Part shown: one piece after another, positions 50,312 through 59,835 of the stretch
Layout of the letters: each line of letters opens with the position of its first letter
Position numbering within the stretch: the stretch's first letter is position 1
Source of the DNA: Pyrinomonadaceae bacterium
GTDB taxonomy: Bacteria; Acidobacteriota; Blastocatellia; Pyrinomonadales; Pyrinomonadaceae
Reading direction: 5' to 3'
Assembly: GCA_021228405.1 (NCBI GenBank)
Contig: JAJQRF010000002.1
Location: 620,001 to 684,000, forward strand
Length of the DNA: 64,000 nucleotides
Notes under the pieces: model-generated
Told to the model about the DNA's origin: nothing
The model's input: only the letters and a program-made list of their open reading frames with translations
Database searches by the model: none
Program-made: the position numbers and the translations under genes

Positions 50312-52549
50312 CTATTTTTTACGAACTGCTTTTACCTCAATGATCTTTACACTTAAAATCCGGTCGCCGCGCACGATTGAATCTACGATTTTCATATCGG
50401 ATTCGTTCACTTTTCCGAAAACCGTGTAGCCGCCGTCGAGATGCGGTTGCGGGCTATGCGTGACGAACCATTGCGAACCGCCCGTATCTTTGCCCGAAAG
50501 TGCCATTCCGACCGCGCCGCGTTCGTATTCGAGCATATTTATTTCACAGCGAATCTGCCAACCCGGACCGCCGTTTCCATCGCCGCGCGGATCGCCGTCC
50601 TGCATCACGAAATTCGGGACGACACGGTGAACCGCAAGACCGTTAAAATAGTTGGATTTCGCCAGTTTGATAAAATTATCAACCGTCAAAGGCGCATCTT
50701 CGGGCACAAGATCGATCGTAAAATTTCCCTTTTCGGTCGTGAAAATTGCTTTGACCGTTCCGTTTTTGCGCGAAACGGCGCGCACGTAATCGGCGTTTGA
50801 ATTCAAAATTTGTCCGAGTTTTGTTCCTGATTTCGGCTGATAAGGAAAGAGATGACTCTTATTTATTAAACTCTCAATGTATTTCTGAACTTCTGTTTCG
50901 GATTCATTTTCCTCCCGCAAAATCTCAAAATTTCTATCGCTCAAAAGGTCGAAAGCCTTTTTACGAACCAAATAATCGGACGCATTCAGGGCAGTTAAAA
51001 GAATTCCGCCCGATTCTTTTTTGTCGATTTTGAAAAGCGCGTCGAGAATTGCAAGTTGAGCGTCGTTATAATTTTTATCTTTGAGAAGCGCAGAATTGAA
51101 TGCTTTTTTCAGCGCGTCGAAGTTTTCTTTGGACGGGGTTTGATCGCCCAAAATTTCGGCGATTGCGGCACGAATGAAAAGATCGTTTTCGGCTTCAAGA
51201 ATCGGACGTAAAATTCCTGACGTATTTTCCGATTTGAAAGCGGCAAAAGCGCGAAACAGATCGGGAATCGCAAGATTCATTTTACCGTCTTTCTGCTCGT
51301 GCGTCAGCCAAATGCTGATGAGCTGAACAAGCAAAAGCCGCGTTTGCGATTTCAGCGCGTCATTTTCCTTATTCGATTCGAGCGCGGCAATTTCGCCAAG
51401 CCCTTGAAAAACTGCCGAAGCCGTCCGCCAATCTTCCGTAAAAATAACTTCTGCGCCGGATGAAAATGTTTCAAAATAATCTTTCGGAGCGATTCGTGCC
51501 AAAGCAATTTCAGTTTCAGGCGATAAATAATTATCTAGTTTACGTAGTGTTTTGATAAAAGAAACCGCTTTCGCATCATTTGAAAATGCCAGAAGTCTGC
51601 CCAAAACCGTCGCGATTTCAAAAAGCTCGTTTTTTTCCGAAGGACTTCCTTTTTTCGGCGCAAATGTCGGCGCACCGTAAAGTGAACTGTAAATGAAATT
51701 TCCGCGTTCAATCAGTTTTTCGGCGGCTTTTTTATCTTTCAGGCTTCCCAAAGCGCGAATCGCCGAAATGCGCACCCGCGAATCGCTGTCTTTAACGACC
51801 GCTGTGAGCAAAATTTCCAACGAATCTTTGTCTTCCGCCGCGCCGAGAACCCGCGCCGCGTTTGCCCGAACAACCGCGTCCGTGTCCTTTTGGAGCATTG
51901 TGCGAAGCGTTTCGTTCGCATTTTTGGCGCGAAGTCTGGCAAGCGTATTTCCCGCGTCGGCACGAACCCGCGCATTGCCGTAAGTCAAAAATTCGGCAAC
52001 AACCTTTTCTCCTTTTTCGGGACGAACACGCAAAACGGCAGTCAATCCTTTCAGGATCGCTTCAATATTAGGTGCGGAACGCCGTCCTACTTCAAATTCG
52101 AGCGCGCCGACGATCGCTTTGCTCAATTCTTTCGACCTTTCGTCATTCGCATTCGCGGCGGCGATCTTTCCTGCCGCTTCGATTGATTTTGCACGCAAAG
52201 TTCCGTCATTTTTTATATTTCCCAAAACGCTCAGGATCGCATCGGCGGCTTTCATAGATTCGATTTCGCCGAGCGCAAACGCCGACATTGCGCGAACTTC
52301 GGTGTCCTTGTCGCTTTGCAGAAGCGAAACAAGTTGCGGAATCGCCGTTTCGTTTCCGATACGTCCCGCCGCCAGCGCAGAACGGGCACGGATTTTCGGA
52401 TTTGGGTTTTTCAGCAAATTTTCCAGAGTTTTGTCGAAACGAAGTTCGTCTTCGGCTTTGGAAATCTGCACCAAAGTTTGAACGGGAATTTGTGCGAAAA
52501 TCGAAACGGAAAAACAGAGAACGAAGCAAAGAATTAAGATTTTTTTCAT
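50312..52549 (-). CDS. Secreted HEAT-repeat protein fused to a cyclophilin
   Basis: Start at ATG 52549 gives a signal peptide (M-K-K-I-L-I-L-C, cleavage I-F-A-Q) behind an AAAGG ribosome site; the longer frame adds an unlikely basic leader. Residues 30-580 are some 14 HEAT/PBS-lyase-type helical repeats (A-R-S-A-L-A-A-G-R-I-G, V-R-A-M-S-A-F-A-L-G-E-I). The last 145 residues are a cyclophilin-type peptidyl-prolyl isomerase (F-V-M-Q-D-G-D-P, G-S-Q-W-F-V-T). A periplasmic folding factor with a scaffold is inferred. Confidence 0.85.
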   Translation of the reverse strand: MKKILILCFVLCFSVSIFAQIPVQTLVQISKAEDELRFDKTLENLLKNPNPKIRARSALAAGRIGNETAIPQLVSLLQSDKDTEVRAMSAFALGEIESMKAADAILSVLGNIKNDGTLRAKSIEAAGKIAAANANDERSKELSKAIVGALEFEVGRRSAPNIEAILKGLTAVLRVRPEKGEKVVAEFLTYGNARVRADAGNTLARLRAKNANETLRTMLQKDTDAVVRANAARVLGAAEDKDSLEILLTAVVKDSDSRVRISAIRALGSLKDKKAAEKLIERGNFIYSSLYGAPTFAPKKGSPSEKNELFEIATVLGRLLAFSNDAKAVSFIKTLRKLDNYLSPETEIALARIAPKDYFETFSSGAEVIFTEDWRTASAVFQGLGEIAALESNKENDALKSQTRLLLVQLISIWLTHEQKDGKMNLAIPDLFRAFAAFKSENTSGILRPILEAENDLFIRAAIAEILGDQTPSKENFDALKKAFNSALLKDKNYNDAQLAILDALFKIDKKESGGILLTALNASDYLVRKKAFDLLSDRNFEILREENESETEVQKYIESLINKSHLFPYQPKSGTKLGQILNSNADYVRAVSRKNGTVKAIFTTEKGNFTIDLVPEDAPLTVDNFIKLAKSNYFNGLAVHRVVPNFVMQDGDPRGDGNGGPGWQIRCEINMLEYERGAVGMALSGKDTGGSQWFVTHSPQPHLDGGYTVFGKVNESDMKIVDSIVRGDRILSVKIIEVKAVRKK

Positions 52550-52654
52550 TTTTGACCTTTTCAGAACAGATTCAGAAGATTTTACGCGACAACGAAAGTT
52601 ATTTCCAAATCTTTCGGCAAGCAATTTCGGCGCAAAATGTTTATAATCGCGGAA

Positions 52655-52737
52655 TGAATCGCAGATTTTACGGCTTTGGCGGATTTTTACAGATCAATTT
52701 TTGAAAAATCCGTGTAGATTTCGGTAAATCTGCGTTC
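52655..52737. repeat. Imperfect palindrome, CAGATTTTACGG family
   Basis: GCAGATTTTACGG and GCGGATTTTTACAG units on the left are complementary to GTAGATTT/GGTAAATCTGC units on the right, with central AATTTTTGAAAAAT. A related stretch (GCGGATTTTACGGATT) lies at 56,649. It sits between two divergent genes. Confidence 0.45.
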
Positions 52738-52754
52738 AATTCGTCTTCAAAATT

Positions 52755-54491
52755 ATGTTCAAAAAATTAATCGCAATCTTATTTGTTTTGATAATCGGCT
52801 TGCCGAATTTCGCTTTGGCGCAAACGAAACAGAAAGTTTCACTTCTTCTTTTTAACGGAAAAATCTTTACGGCTGATGAGAAATTTTCGACCGCCGAAGC
52901 CGTTGCAATTGACGGCGAAAAGATCGTTGCGGTCGGAAAAACTGCGGATTTGATGGCAAAATACCAGGCTTCGCGTGAAATCGATTTGCAGGGAAAGCTC
53001 GTCACGCCCGGATTTAACGACGCGCATATCCATTTTGCGGGTGTCGGGCTTGCGCTTTTGCAGGTTGATCTAAACGGTTCAAACACTTTGGAAGAAGCGA
53101 GGCGCAGGATCGCGGCAAAAGTTAAGGAAACGCCCAAAGGTCAATGGATCGTCGGACGCGGTTGGGATCATACTTTGTGGAATAATCGTCTTCCGACGAA
53201 ACAGGATTTGGACGACATTGCGCCCGAAAATCCCGTTTTTCTGCAAAGAGTTGACGGACATATAGCGTGGGCAAATTCAAAAGCGTTCGAGCTCGCAAAA
53301 ATAACGAAATCAACGCCGAATCCCGAAGGCGGCGAGATTGTCCGCGATGCAAACGGCGAAACTGCGGGAGTCGTGAAGGAAACCGCACAAGGTTTGATCG
53401 ACAGAATCATTCCGCCGCCGTCGCCTGAAATGATTTACAAAGGCTTACTTCTCGCGCTCGACGAAGCGAAAAAATTCGGGCTGACAAGCGTTCAAGGCGG
53501 CGAAGATGCGGCGGCGATGCCTGTTTATGCTAGGCTTCTTTCGGAAAATAAATTGTCTGCACGAGTCGCGATCTGGCAGGATTTCGATAAATCGGTTGCC
53601 GATCTGAAAAAAGAACGCGAAGATTTCAACTCGCTGAAATTAAACCCGTCGCATTTGAAATTCAGTATGCTGAAAGGCTATCTCGACGGTTCGCTCGGCT
53701 CGCGCACTGCGGCAATGCTCGCGCCTTATTCGGACGATCCGGCAAACAGCGGAATTCCGCGCCGTTCTGAAGAAGAAATGATAAAAATGATCGTCGAACG
53801 TGACGCGGCAGGCTTTCAAATGGGACTTCACGCGATCGGCGACAAATCGAATCGGATTGCTTTAGATGGATTTACTCAAACTCAAAGCTATGCAGTTATT
53901 CAACAACAATGGAATAAAACCGAAAAAGGTTTAGTAGATTCATGGAAAGTTATTCAAGATAAAGATTCTCGCCGCCACCGCATTGAACACGCGCAAGTCG
54001 TTGCGCCGTCGGATTTTAAGCGTTTTGCGGAACTCGGCGTGATCGCTTCGATGCAGCCGACGCACGCGATTTCGGATAAGCGTTGGGCGGGCGAACGGCT
54101 TGGTGAATACCGCGTTCTGGGCGCGTATGCGTGGCATTTGTTTGAATCATACGGTGTTCACGTCGCTTTCGGAACCGATGCGCCGGTCGAATTATTGAAC
54201 ACTTACCAAACGCTCTACGCCGCCGTTTCGCGACAGGATTTGGAAGGAAATCCCGCAGGCGGTTGGCAGCCGCAGGAAAAACTGCCGATGGCGCAGGCGA
54301 TTCGTAATTATACTTATGAATCGGCTTATGCCGAATTTGCGGAAAAGGAAAAAGGCACAATTGCAGTCGGAATGTTTGCCGATCTCGTTGTTCATTCAAA
54401 AGATTTGCTGACGATTCCGCACAAGGAAATCTTAACGACCGAACCCGTTTTCACTATCTTTAACGGCAAAGTCATCTACGAGAAGAAGTAA
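52755..54491 (+). CDS. Secreted amidohydrolase, YtcJ-like
   Basis: 578 residues with a signal peptide (cleavage near A-L-A-Q). The metal site of the amidohydrolase superfamily is visible: N-D-A-H-I-H-F (H-x-H), later R-H-R-I-E-H and the F-G-T-D-A-P-V-E Asp. Similarity is to the YtcJ/AepA branch (amidohydrolase 3), whose substrates are mostly unknown. One-base overlap (TAATG) couples it to the acetyltransferase gene. Confidence 0.88.
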   Translation: MFKKLIAILFVLIIGLPNFALAQTKQKVSLLLFNGKIFTADEKFSTAEAVAIDGEKIVAVGKTADLMAKYQASREIDLQGKLVTPGFNDAHIHFAGVGLALLQVDLNGSNTLEEARRRIAAKVKETPKGQWIVGRGWDHTLWNNRLPTKQDLDDIAPENPVFLQRVDGHIAWANSKAFELAKITKSTPNPEGGEIVRDANGETAGVVKETAQGLIDRIIPPPSPEMIYKGLLLALDEAKKFGLTSVQGGEDAAAMPVYARLLSENKLSARVAIWQDFDKSVADLKKEREDFNSLKLNPSHLKFSMLKGYLDGSLGSRTAAMLAPYSDDPANSGIPRRSEEEMIKMIVERDAAGFQMGLHAIGDKSNRIALDGFTQTQSYAVIQQQWNKTEKGLVDSWKVIQDKDSRRHRIEHAQVVAPSDFKRFAELGVIASMQPTHAISDKRWAGERLGEYRVLGAYAWHLFESYGVHVAFGTDAPVELLNTYQTLYAAVSRQDLEGNPAGGWQPQEKLPMAQAIRNYTYESAYAEFAEKEKGTIAVGMFADLVVHSKDLLTIPHKEILTTEPVFTIFNGKVIYEKK

Positions 54492-55057
54492 TGATCGAAA
54501 CGAAAAAACTTCCGGCGATCGAAGCGTCGAGAATTTGTCTGCGGCATCTCGAAGAGAGCGATATTGATTCGCTTTTCGAGATTTTTTCCGACGAAGAAAC
54601 GATGCGTTATTGGAGTTCTCTGCCGTTTCAAACCCGCGCCGACGCGGAAAAATATCTTGCCGATATTCTTAAGCTTTTTCACCAAAAAACGCTTTTTCAA
54701 TGGGGAATTTCACTCAAGGAAAACGGTAAAATTATCGGAACTTCGACGCTTTTTCATCTCGATATGAGAAATCGGCGCGCCGAGATCGGTTATATCCTGA
54801 ATCGAAAATTTTGGAAACAAGGCTTCGTCAATGAAGCCTTAAATTCCCTGTTGAAATATGCTTTTGAAGAACTGAATCTGCACCGCATCGAAGCCGATGT
54901 TGACCCGGAAAATGCCGCTTCGATTCGGGTTGTCGAAAAACTCGGGTTTCAAAAAGAAGGCTATCTGCGCGAACGCTGGCACATTGCGGGAAAGATATGC
55001 GACACGGTTTTTTACGGACTTTTGAGAAGCGACTGGGAAAAAACTATTCGGTCTTGA
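54491..55057 (+). CDS. RimJ/RimL-type GNAT acetyltransferase
   Basis: 188 residues in the GNAT fold: I-C-L-R-H-L-E-E-S-D at the start, the acetyl-CoA region R-R-A-E-I-G-Y-I-L-N-R-K-F-W-K-Q-G and N-A-A-S-I-R-V-V-E-K-L-G-F. Members acetylate N-terminal residues of ribosomal proteins or small amines. Overlaps the amidohydrolase stop by one base, and its 3' end overlaps the convergent phosphatase gene by 14 bases. Confidence 0.85.
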   Translation: MIETKKLPAIEASRICLRHLEESDIDSLFEIFSDEETMRYWSSLPFQTRADAEKYLADILKLFHQKTLFQWGISLKENGKIIGTSTLFHLDMRNRRAEIGYILNRKFWKQGFVNEALNSLLKYAFEELNLHRIEADVDPENAASIRVVEKLGFQKEGYLRERWHIAGKICDTVFYGLLRSDWEKTIRS

Positions 55058-55739
55058 AGTTTTCCAGTTTCAACGCACAATTTACGCCTTCAAACTCGTA
55101 AGAAGTGACCGCACAATTTGAAATATCGCGGGCACGGTCGATTTCGAGAATTTCGGCTTCGGTCAGATTTTCCAGAATATATCTGAAACAATGAACGACA
55201 ACTTCGTGCGTGACGATCAGAACCTTTTCGTCAGTTAATTTGGATAAATCCGTTTCGATAAAGCTGCGCAGACGAAAAACGACATCGACCCAACTTTCGC
55301 CGCCTGGCGGACGATAATAAAATTTTCCCGTAAATTTCCGTTTCGTCATTTCTTCGGGAAATTTTTGTTCGCTTCCGAGCCACGTCAGACGGTCGAAAAT
55401 TCCCATTTCGCGTTCACGAAGCCGTTCATCAAGCTTCAAAGCAACATCTTTCAAATCCGCAGTTTCCTGAATGATTTTTGCCGTGTGAAATGTTCGCAAA
55501 AAAGGCGAAGCGTAAATTACGGTCGGTTTTATATCGAGCGAAGCAATCCATTTTCCGACGGCGACAGATTGAGTTTTTCCCAAATCCGACAGCGGCACAT
55601 CGGCTTCGCGTTCGGGAAAATCGATCGTCAGCAAGCCGTTTGATTCGGCTGTGTGCCGCGCAATATTCGACGTGCTTTCGCCGTGACGCACAAGCCAGAG
55701 CGATTTGGGAATGCGGATTGTGGATGGCGGATTTTTCAT
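55044..55739 (-). CDS. Histidine phosphatase family protein
   Basis: 231 residues. Phosphoacceptor motif L-V-R-H-G-E-S (Arg18-His19-Gly20), the acid in L-R-E-R-E-M-G, and the second His in I-V-T-H-E-V-V-V match the phosphoglycerate-mutase-like phosphatases. Cytoplasmic. Substrate cannot be told between phosphosugars, phosphoproteins or others. Confidence 0.85.
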   Translation of the reverse strand: MKNPPSTIRIPKSLWLVRHGESTSNIARHTAESNGLLTIDFPEREADVPLSDLGKTQSVAVGKWIASLDIKPTVIYASPFLRTFHTAKIIQETADLKDVALKLDERLREREMGIFDRLTWLGSEQKFPEEMTKRKFTGKFYYRPPGGESWVDVVFRLRSFIETDLSKLTDEKVLIVTHEVVVHCFRYILENLTEAEILEIDRARDISNCAVTSYEFEGVNCALKLENFKTE

Positions 55740-55748
55740 AAGGATTTA

Positions 55749-55816
55749 CCTGCGAAAGAAAAGAAAGAAATAAAACAAAAATATTTTTGTTTTATTTCTT
55801 TCTTTTCTTTCGCAGG
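55749..55816. repeat. Perfect 34-bp inverted repeat
   Basis: Bases 55749-55782 are the exact reverse complement of 55783-55816 with no loop base between. Ends are CCTGCGAAAG/CTTTCGCAGG, related to the repeats at 45,766 and 56,677. It fills the 84-bp gap between two minus-strand genes and would form an extremely stable RNA stem, or a cruciform. Confidence 0.8.
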
Positions 55817-55823
55817 CAGAAAA

Positions 55824-56594
55824 TTAAATATTAAATTCTGCGACGACGGGCGTGTGATCGCTGGGACGTTCCCACGTTCGCGGATTTTTGTCGATCCAAC
55901 AGCCGACGCATTTTTCGGCTAAAGATTTGCTCGTCCAGATGTGATCGATGCGCAGACCCTGGTTTTTCGGAAATGCGCCTTCGCGGTAATTCCACCACGA
56001 AAATTCCTGAACATCGCCGTTATGCTGGCGGAAAACGTCTACAAAACCCCACTGTTTGACGTGATGGATCGCGGCGCGTTCAGGTTTGGAAAAATGGAGC
56101 TTTCCTTCCCACGCTTTCACGCTCCAAACGTCCAATTCCCCGGGCGCGACGTTGAAATCGCCGCACAGCAGAACGTGACCGTTTTTATCGCACGTGTCAT
56201 CGAACATTTTCCGGAGCCGCTGTAGCCAATCGAGCTTAAACGTGAATTTATCCGTCCAAAGCTCGGTTCCGTTCGGGATGTAAGTATTGACGATGCGAAC
56301 GCCGTTGATCGTCGCGGCGATCAGTCTTTTCGGCGATTCGTCGTCGTCGTCGAGAAAATTTTTCTGAACGTCCGAAATCTCGTGTTTCGACAGGATCGCC
56401 ACGCCGTTATATGATTTCTGCCCGATAAACGCGGCGTGATAACCGAAATCATTGATCGTTTGAAGCGGAAATTTTTCGTCCGTGCATTTTGTTTCCTGCA
56501 AACACACAACGTCCGTGTTCGTATCGCTGATCCATTTCAAAACCGCTTCGAGCCGAATGGCGATTGAGTTTACATTCCAGGTTGCAACTTTCAT
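55824..56594 (-). CDS. xthA: Exodeoxyribonuclease III
   Basis: Start at ATG 56594 (M-K-V-A-T-W-N-V-N-S), the normal start of the family; a longer frame to 56669 is an upstream extension. The 256-residue product has Q-E-T-K (metal Glu), Y-N-G-V-A-I-L-S, C-G-D-F-N-V-A-P and the S-D-H-T-P-V catalytic His. It cuts at abasic sites and degrades 3' ends in base-excision repair. Confidence 0.92.
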   Translation of the reverse strand: MKVATWNVNSIAIRLEAVLKWISDTNTDVVCLQETKCTDEKFPLQTINDFGYHAAFIGQKSYNGVAILSKHEISDVQKNFLDDDDESPKRLIAATINGVRIVNTYIPNGTELWTDKFTFKLDWLQRLRKMFDDTCDKNGHVLLCGDFNVAPGELDVWSVKAWEGKLHFSKPERAAIHHVKQWGFVDVFRQHNGDVQEFSWWNYREGAFPKNQGLRIDHIWTSKSLAEKCVGCWIDKNPRTWERPSDHTPVVAEFNI

Positions 56595-56676
56595 AAAAAG
56601 AAATATTTTACCCCCAAAAGGCAGGAAGATGAAATAGATCGCGGATGATGCGGATTTTACGGATTTCAATCAGGAT

Positions 56677-56784
56677 TTGCCCGCGAAAAAACGCGAAAAA
56701 ACGCGAAAGTTAAATCAAAAAAGTTGAATAAAAATTTCTTCTTGCTTCTTTTTTTCGTGTCTTTTCGCATTTATTCGTGGGCAA
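56677..56784. repeat. Palindromic repeat, TTTGCCCGCGAAAA family
   Basis: TTTGCCCGCGAAAAAACGCG at the left is complementary to the right end (CGCATTTATTCGTGGGCAA), with an AT-rich centre. Left arm holds three CGCGAAA units. It lies between the xthA start and the fhs end. Confidence 0.6.
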
Positions 56785-56799
56785 TTTTCCGAAAATTAT

Positions 56800-58500
56800 T
56801 TAAAAAAGCCCGACTACGTTTCCGTTGTCGTCAATGTCGATGCGTTCAGCCGCCGGATGTTCGGGCAGAGCTGGCATCGTGCGCATATCGCCGCAGACAG
56901 GATAAATAAAACCCGCACCAACCGAAGCGCGGACTTCACGAATCGGCAATATAAAACCCGTCGGCGCACCTTTGAGCGTTGCGTCGTGACTCAAACTGAG
57001 ATGCGTTTTTGCCATACAGATCGGCAGATTCCCGAAGCCGTTCGTTTCATAATCTTTGATCTGTTTTGCGGCTTGCGTGGAAAATTCCACGCCGTTTGCG
57101 CCGTAGATTTTCGTGGCAATAGCTTCGATTTTTGCTTTGATCGGCTGTTCCAGATCGTATAAAAATTTGAATTCGCTCGGTTCTTCAGCCGCCGCAACGG
57201 TCATTTCGGCGAGTTCGATCGCGCCTTTTCCGCCGTCTGCCCAATGGCGCGAAACCGCCGCGCCGATTGCGCCCGCTTCGACCGCGATTCGTTTGATCGC
57301 ATCGATCTCTTCGGCGTGGTCGGTTTCAAAAGCATTGATGGCGACAACAGGCGTTACGCCGTGAATTTTGATGTTTTCGATCTGTTTTCGCAGATTCGAC
57401 GCGCCGGCTTCCACGTCCGCAACGTTTTTCTCCAGCATTTCAGGCGGCAAAGGCTTGCCCGCGACGACCTTGTATTTTCCGCTGTGCGCTTTGAGTGCGC
57501 GAACCGTGACGACCAGAACGCACGCGTCGGGTTTCAACCCGCTGTAACGGCATTTGATATTGAAGAATTTTTCCGCGCCGATGTCCGCGCCGAAACCCGA
57601 TTCGGTAAAGAGATAGTCGGCGCATTTTATTCCGATCAGATCAGCCAGAATACTGCTGTTTCCGTGCGCGACGTTCGCAAAAGGTCCGGCGTGAACGAGC
57701 GCGGGCGTGTTTTCCAAAGTTTGCATCAGATTCGGGCGAATCGCATCGCGCATCAAAACCGCCATCGCGCCAGCCGCGCCGATCTCTTCTGCCGTCACGG
57801 GCGTTTTGTCGTTTTTCAACCCGACCACGATTCTGCCGAAACGTTCGCGCATATCTCTGAGCGAAGTCGTCAGAGCGAGAATCGCCATTACTTCCGACGC
57901 AACCGTTATATCGAAACCCGTTTCGCGCGGTATGCCGCCTTCGTTTTTGCCGCCAAGACCGATGACGATATGCCGCAAAGCGCGGTCGTTGACATCCAAA
58001 ACGCGTTTCCAGGTTATGCTGAAAGGATCGATATTCAGCGGATTTCCGCGCATCAGATCATTGTCGATCATTGCCGCGAGCAGATTATTTGCCGCGCCGA
58101 CGGCGTGAATGTCGCCTGTCAGGTGCAGGTTAAAAGTTTCCATCGGCACGACCTGCGCATAGCCGCCGCCTGCCGCGCCGCCTTTGATGCCGAACGTCGG
58201 ACCTTGCGAAGGCTGGCGCAAAGTTATCACGGCGCGTTTGCCGATCAATTTCATCGCTTCGCCGAGCCCGATCAGGGTGGTCGATTTTCCTTCGCCGAGC
58301 GGTGTCGGCGTGATCGCGGAAACGTCGATATATTTTCCGTTCGGGCGCGTTTTTACTTTTTCGAGAACGCTCAAACGGATTTTGCCGATATGTTCGCTGC
58401 CGTAAAGATCGAAATCTTCAGGCGATAAATCCATTTGTTCGGCAATTTCGGAAAGATTTTTCAGGTCTGCTTTTTGAGCAATTTGTAAGTCGGAAAGCAT
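56800..58500 (-). CDS. fhs: Formate-tetrahydrofolate ligase
   Basis: 566 residues, normal for the family. ATP loop P-T-P-L-G-E-G-K-S-T-T (near residues 67-77), G-P-T-F-G-I-K-G-G-A-A-G-G-G-Y, and D-I-H-A-V-G-A-A-N-N-L-L are signatures. It makes 10-formyl-THF from formate, ATP and THF, feeding purine synthesis or formate use. Stands as a single gene. Confidence 0.95.
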   Translation of the reverse strand: MLSDLQIAQKADLKNLSEIAEQMDLSPEDFDLYGSEHIGKIRLSVLEKVKTRPNGKYIDVSAITPTPLGEGKSTTLIGLGEAMKLIGKRAVITLRQPSQGPTFGIKGGAAGGGYAQVVPMETFNLHLTGDIHAVGAANNLLAAMIDNDLMRGNPLNIDPFSITWKRVLDVNDRALRHIVIGLGGKNEGGIPRETGFDITVASEVMAILALTTSLRDMRERFGRIVVGLKNDKTPVTAEEIGAAGAMAVLMRDAIRPNLMQTLENTPALVHAGPFANVAHGNSSILADLIGIKCADYLFTESGFGADIGAEKFFNIKCRYSGLKPDACVLVVTVRALKAHSGKYKVVAGKPLPPEMLEKNVADVEAGASNLRKQIENIKIHGVTPVVAINAFETDHAEEIDAIKRIAVEAGAIGAAVSRHWADGGKGAIELAEMTVAAAEEPSEFKFLYDLEQPIKAKIEAIATKIYGANGVEFSTQAAKQIKDYETNGFGNLPICMAKTHLSLSHDATLKGAPTGFILPIREVRASVGAGFIYPVCGDMRTMPALPEHPAAERIDIDDNGNVVGLF

Positions 58501-58560
58501 AAGTTTTCTCCGTGGTTTCTAATATTTTTACTGCCCTGAATCGTTCTCCGGTTTAACCTG

Positions 58561-59772
58561 TCAACTGGCGCGTTCAAAAGAAAATATCTGTGCATCCCGA
58601 TTCTTTTTTCCAATCGCTTCGTCACGGATGATTTCGGCGGCAATCTGGCTGAAAGTGATGCCGTTTCCGCCGAAACCGAGCGCGAAGATCGTGTGCGGAA
58701 GCTGTTTGATCGAGCCGATATACGGCAAACCGTCTTCCGTTTCGGCAAAAGTTCCCGCCCAGGTGTAGTCGGGAATTAAATCTATTCCGGGAAATTTTCT
58801 CTTGAATGAATCGACGATCTCACGCGTTTTTCGATTCAATAATCTGTCGCGCTTCGTCGGACTCTGAAAAGGTTCGTCCTTTCCGCCGACGATGATGCGG
58901 TTATCGGAAGTCACGCGCATATACAGATACGGTCGCGCCGTTTCCCAGATCAGCGCGTTTTTATACCATAGTTCTTTCTTTCCAAAAGGTTCGCCCGCCA
59001 GCGCAAACGTCGAATGAAGCCGCACAATGTGAAAAGGCAAATAATTTACCGACTCGTAGCCGCAAGCGATAATTAATTTTTTGGCTTTAATCTCGAAACC
59101 GTTTTTGGTTTTCAGGACAACGCCGCGTTTTTTCGGTTCGATTTCGGCGATTTCGGTTTTGTCGAAAACTTTCGCGCCCGCTTTTATCGAATCCTGATGA
59201 AGCGCGTGCGTAAGTTTATAAGCGTCGGTCTGCGCGGCATCCTTCGGCGAATAAAGCGCGGCGGGCGCGGCGAACGAAAATCTTCCGGTAACGTCTTTTT
59301 CGCTCCAAATCTCGACATCGATCCCGTGTTTACGGCGGATTTTGTATTCTTTTTCGATCTGGTCGGGAACGTCTTTTTTGCGCGAAGCGTAGCAAAAACT
59401 CGGTTTTCGTTCAAATTCTGCAAGTTTTAGCTTTTTCGAGATTTTTTCGAGCGCATTGATCGATTCGACGCATAACTGATAACTGCGCGCCGCATTTTTT
59501 TCGCCGACCATTTCCTTTAATTGAAAAAGCGGCGTGTCGATCTCGTATTGCAAAAGCGCGGTGCTCGCGCAAGTGCTTCCCATTCCGATGTGTCTGCGGT
59601 CGAAAACCGCCGTATCGATTCCGGCTTGCGACAAATACCAGGCGATCAATGCGCCCGTAATGCCGCCGCCGATGACCGCGTAATCGGTTGAAAAATCTTC
59701 TTTGAGCGAAGGATAAATTTCTAAAAATCCGCTTTTCATAAGCCAAAACGGATTATCGGTTCTGATGTCCAT
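58561..59772 (-). CDS. FAD-dependent oxidoreductase, DAO family
   Basis: 403 residues. FAD motif Y-A-V-I-G-G-G-I-T-G-A-L-I-A-W-Y-L (about 32-48), F-D-R-R-H-I-G, and the C-terminal P-Y-I-G-S-I ... F-A-L-G-F-G-G-N-G-I-T-F-S place it in the D-amino-acid-oxidase/glycine-oxidase-like group with no extra Rieske domain. It oxidises an unknown amine or amino acid. Confidence 0.85.
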   Translation of the reverse strand: MDIRTDNPFWLMKSGFLEIYPSLKEDFSTDYAVIGGGITGALIAWYLSQAGIDTAVFDRRHIGMGSTCASTALLQYEIDTPLFQLKEMVGEKNAARSYQLCVESINALEKISKKLKLAEFERKPSFCYASRKKDVPDQIEKEYKIRRKHGIDVEIWSEKDVTGRFSFAAPAALYSPKDAAQTDAYKLTHALHQDSIKAGAKVFDKTEIAEIEPKKRGVVLKTKNGFEIKAKKLIIACGYESVNYLPFHIVRLHSTFALAGEPFGKKELWYKNALIWETARPYLYMRVTSDNRIIVGGKDEPFQSPTKRDRLLNRKTREIVDSFKRKFPGIDLIPDYTWAGTFAETEDGLPYIGSIKQLPHTIFALGFGGNGITFSQIAAEIIRDEAIGKKNRDAQIFSFERAS

Positions 59773-59835
59773 AACAATTAAATATCTAAATATAATTGTC
59801 GTTCATTAAGTCTTGTTTTTCAATTACTTGAATTA

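Noticed and set aside
57244-58428. 394-codon plus-strand frame opposite fhs
   Set aside because: Shadow of formate-THF ligase; Arg/Phe-rich composition typical of antisense frames of GC-skewed codons.
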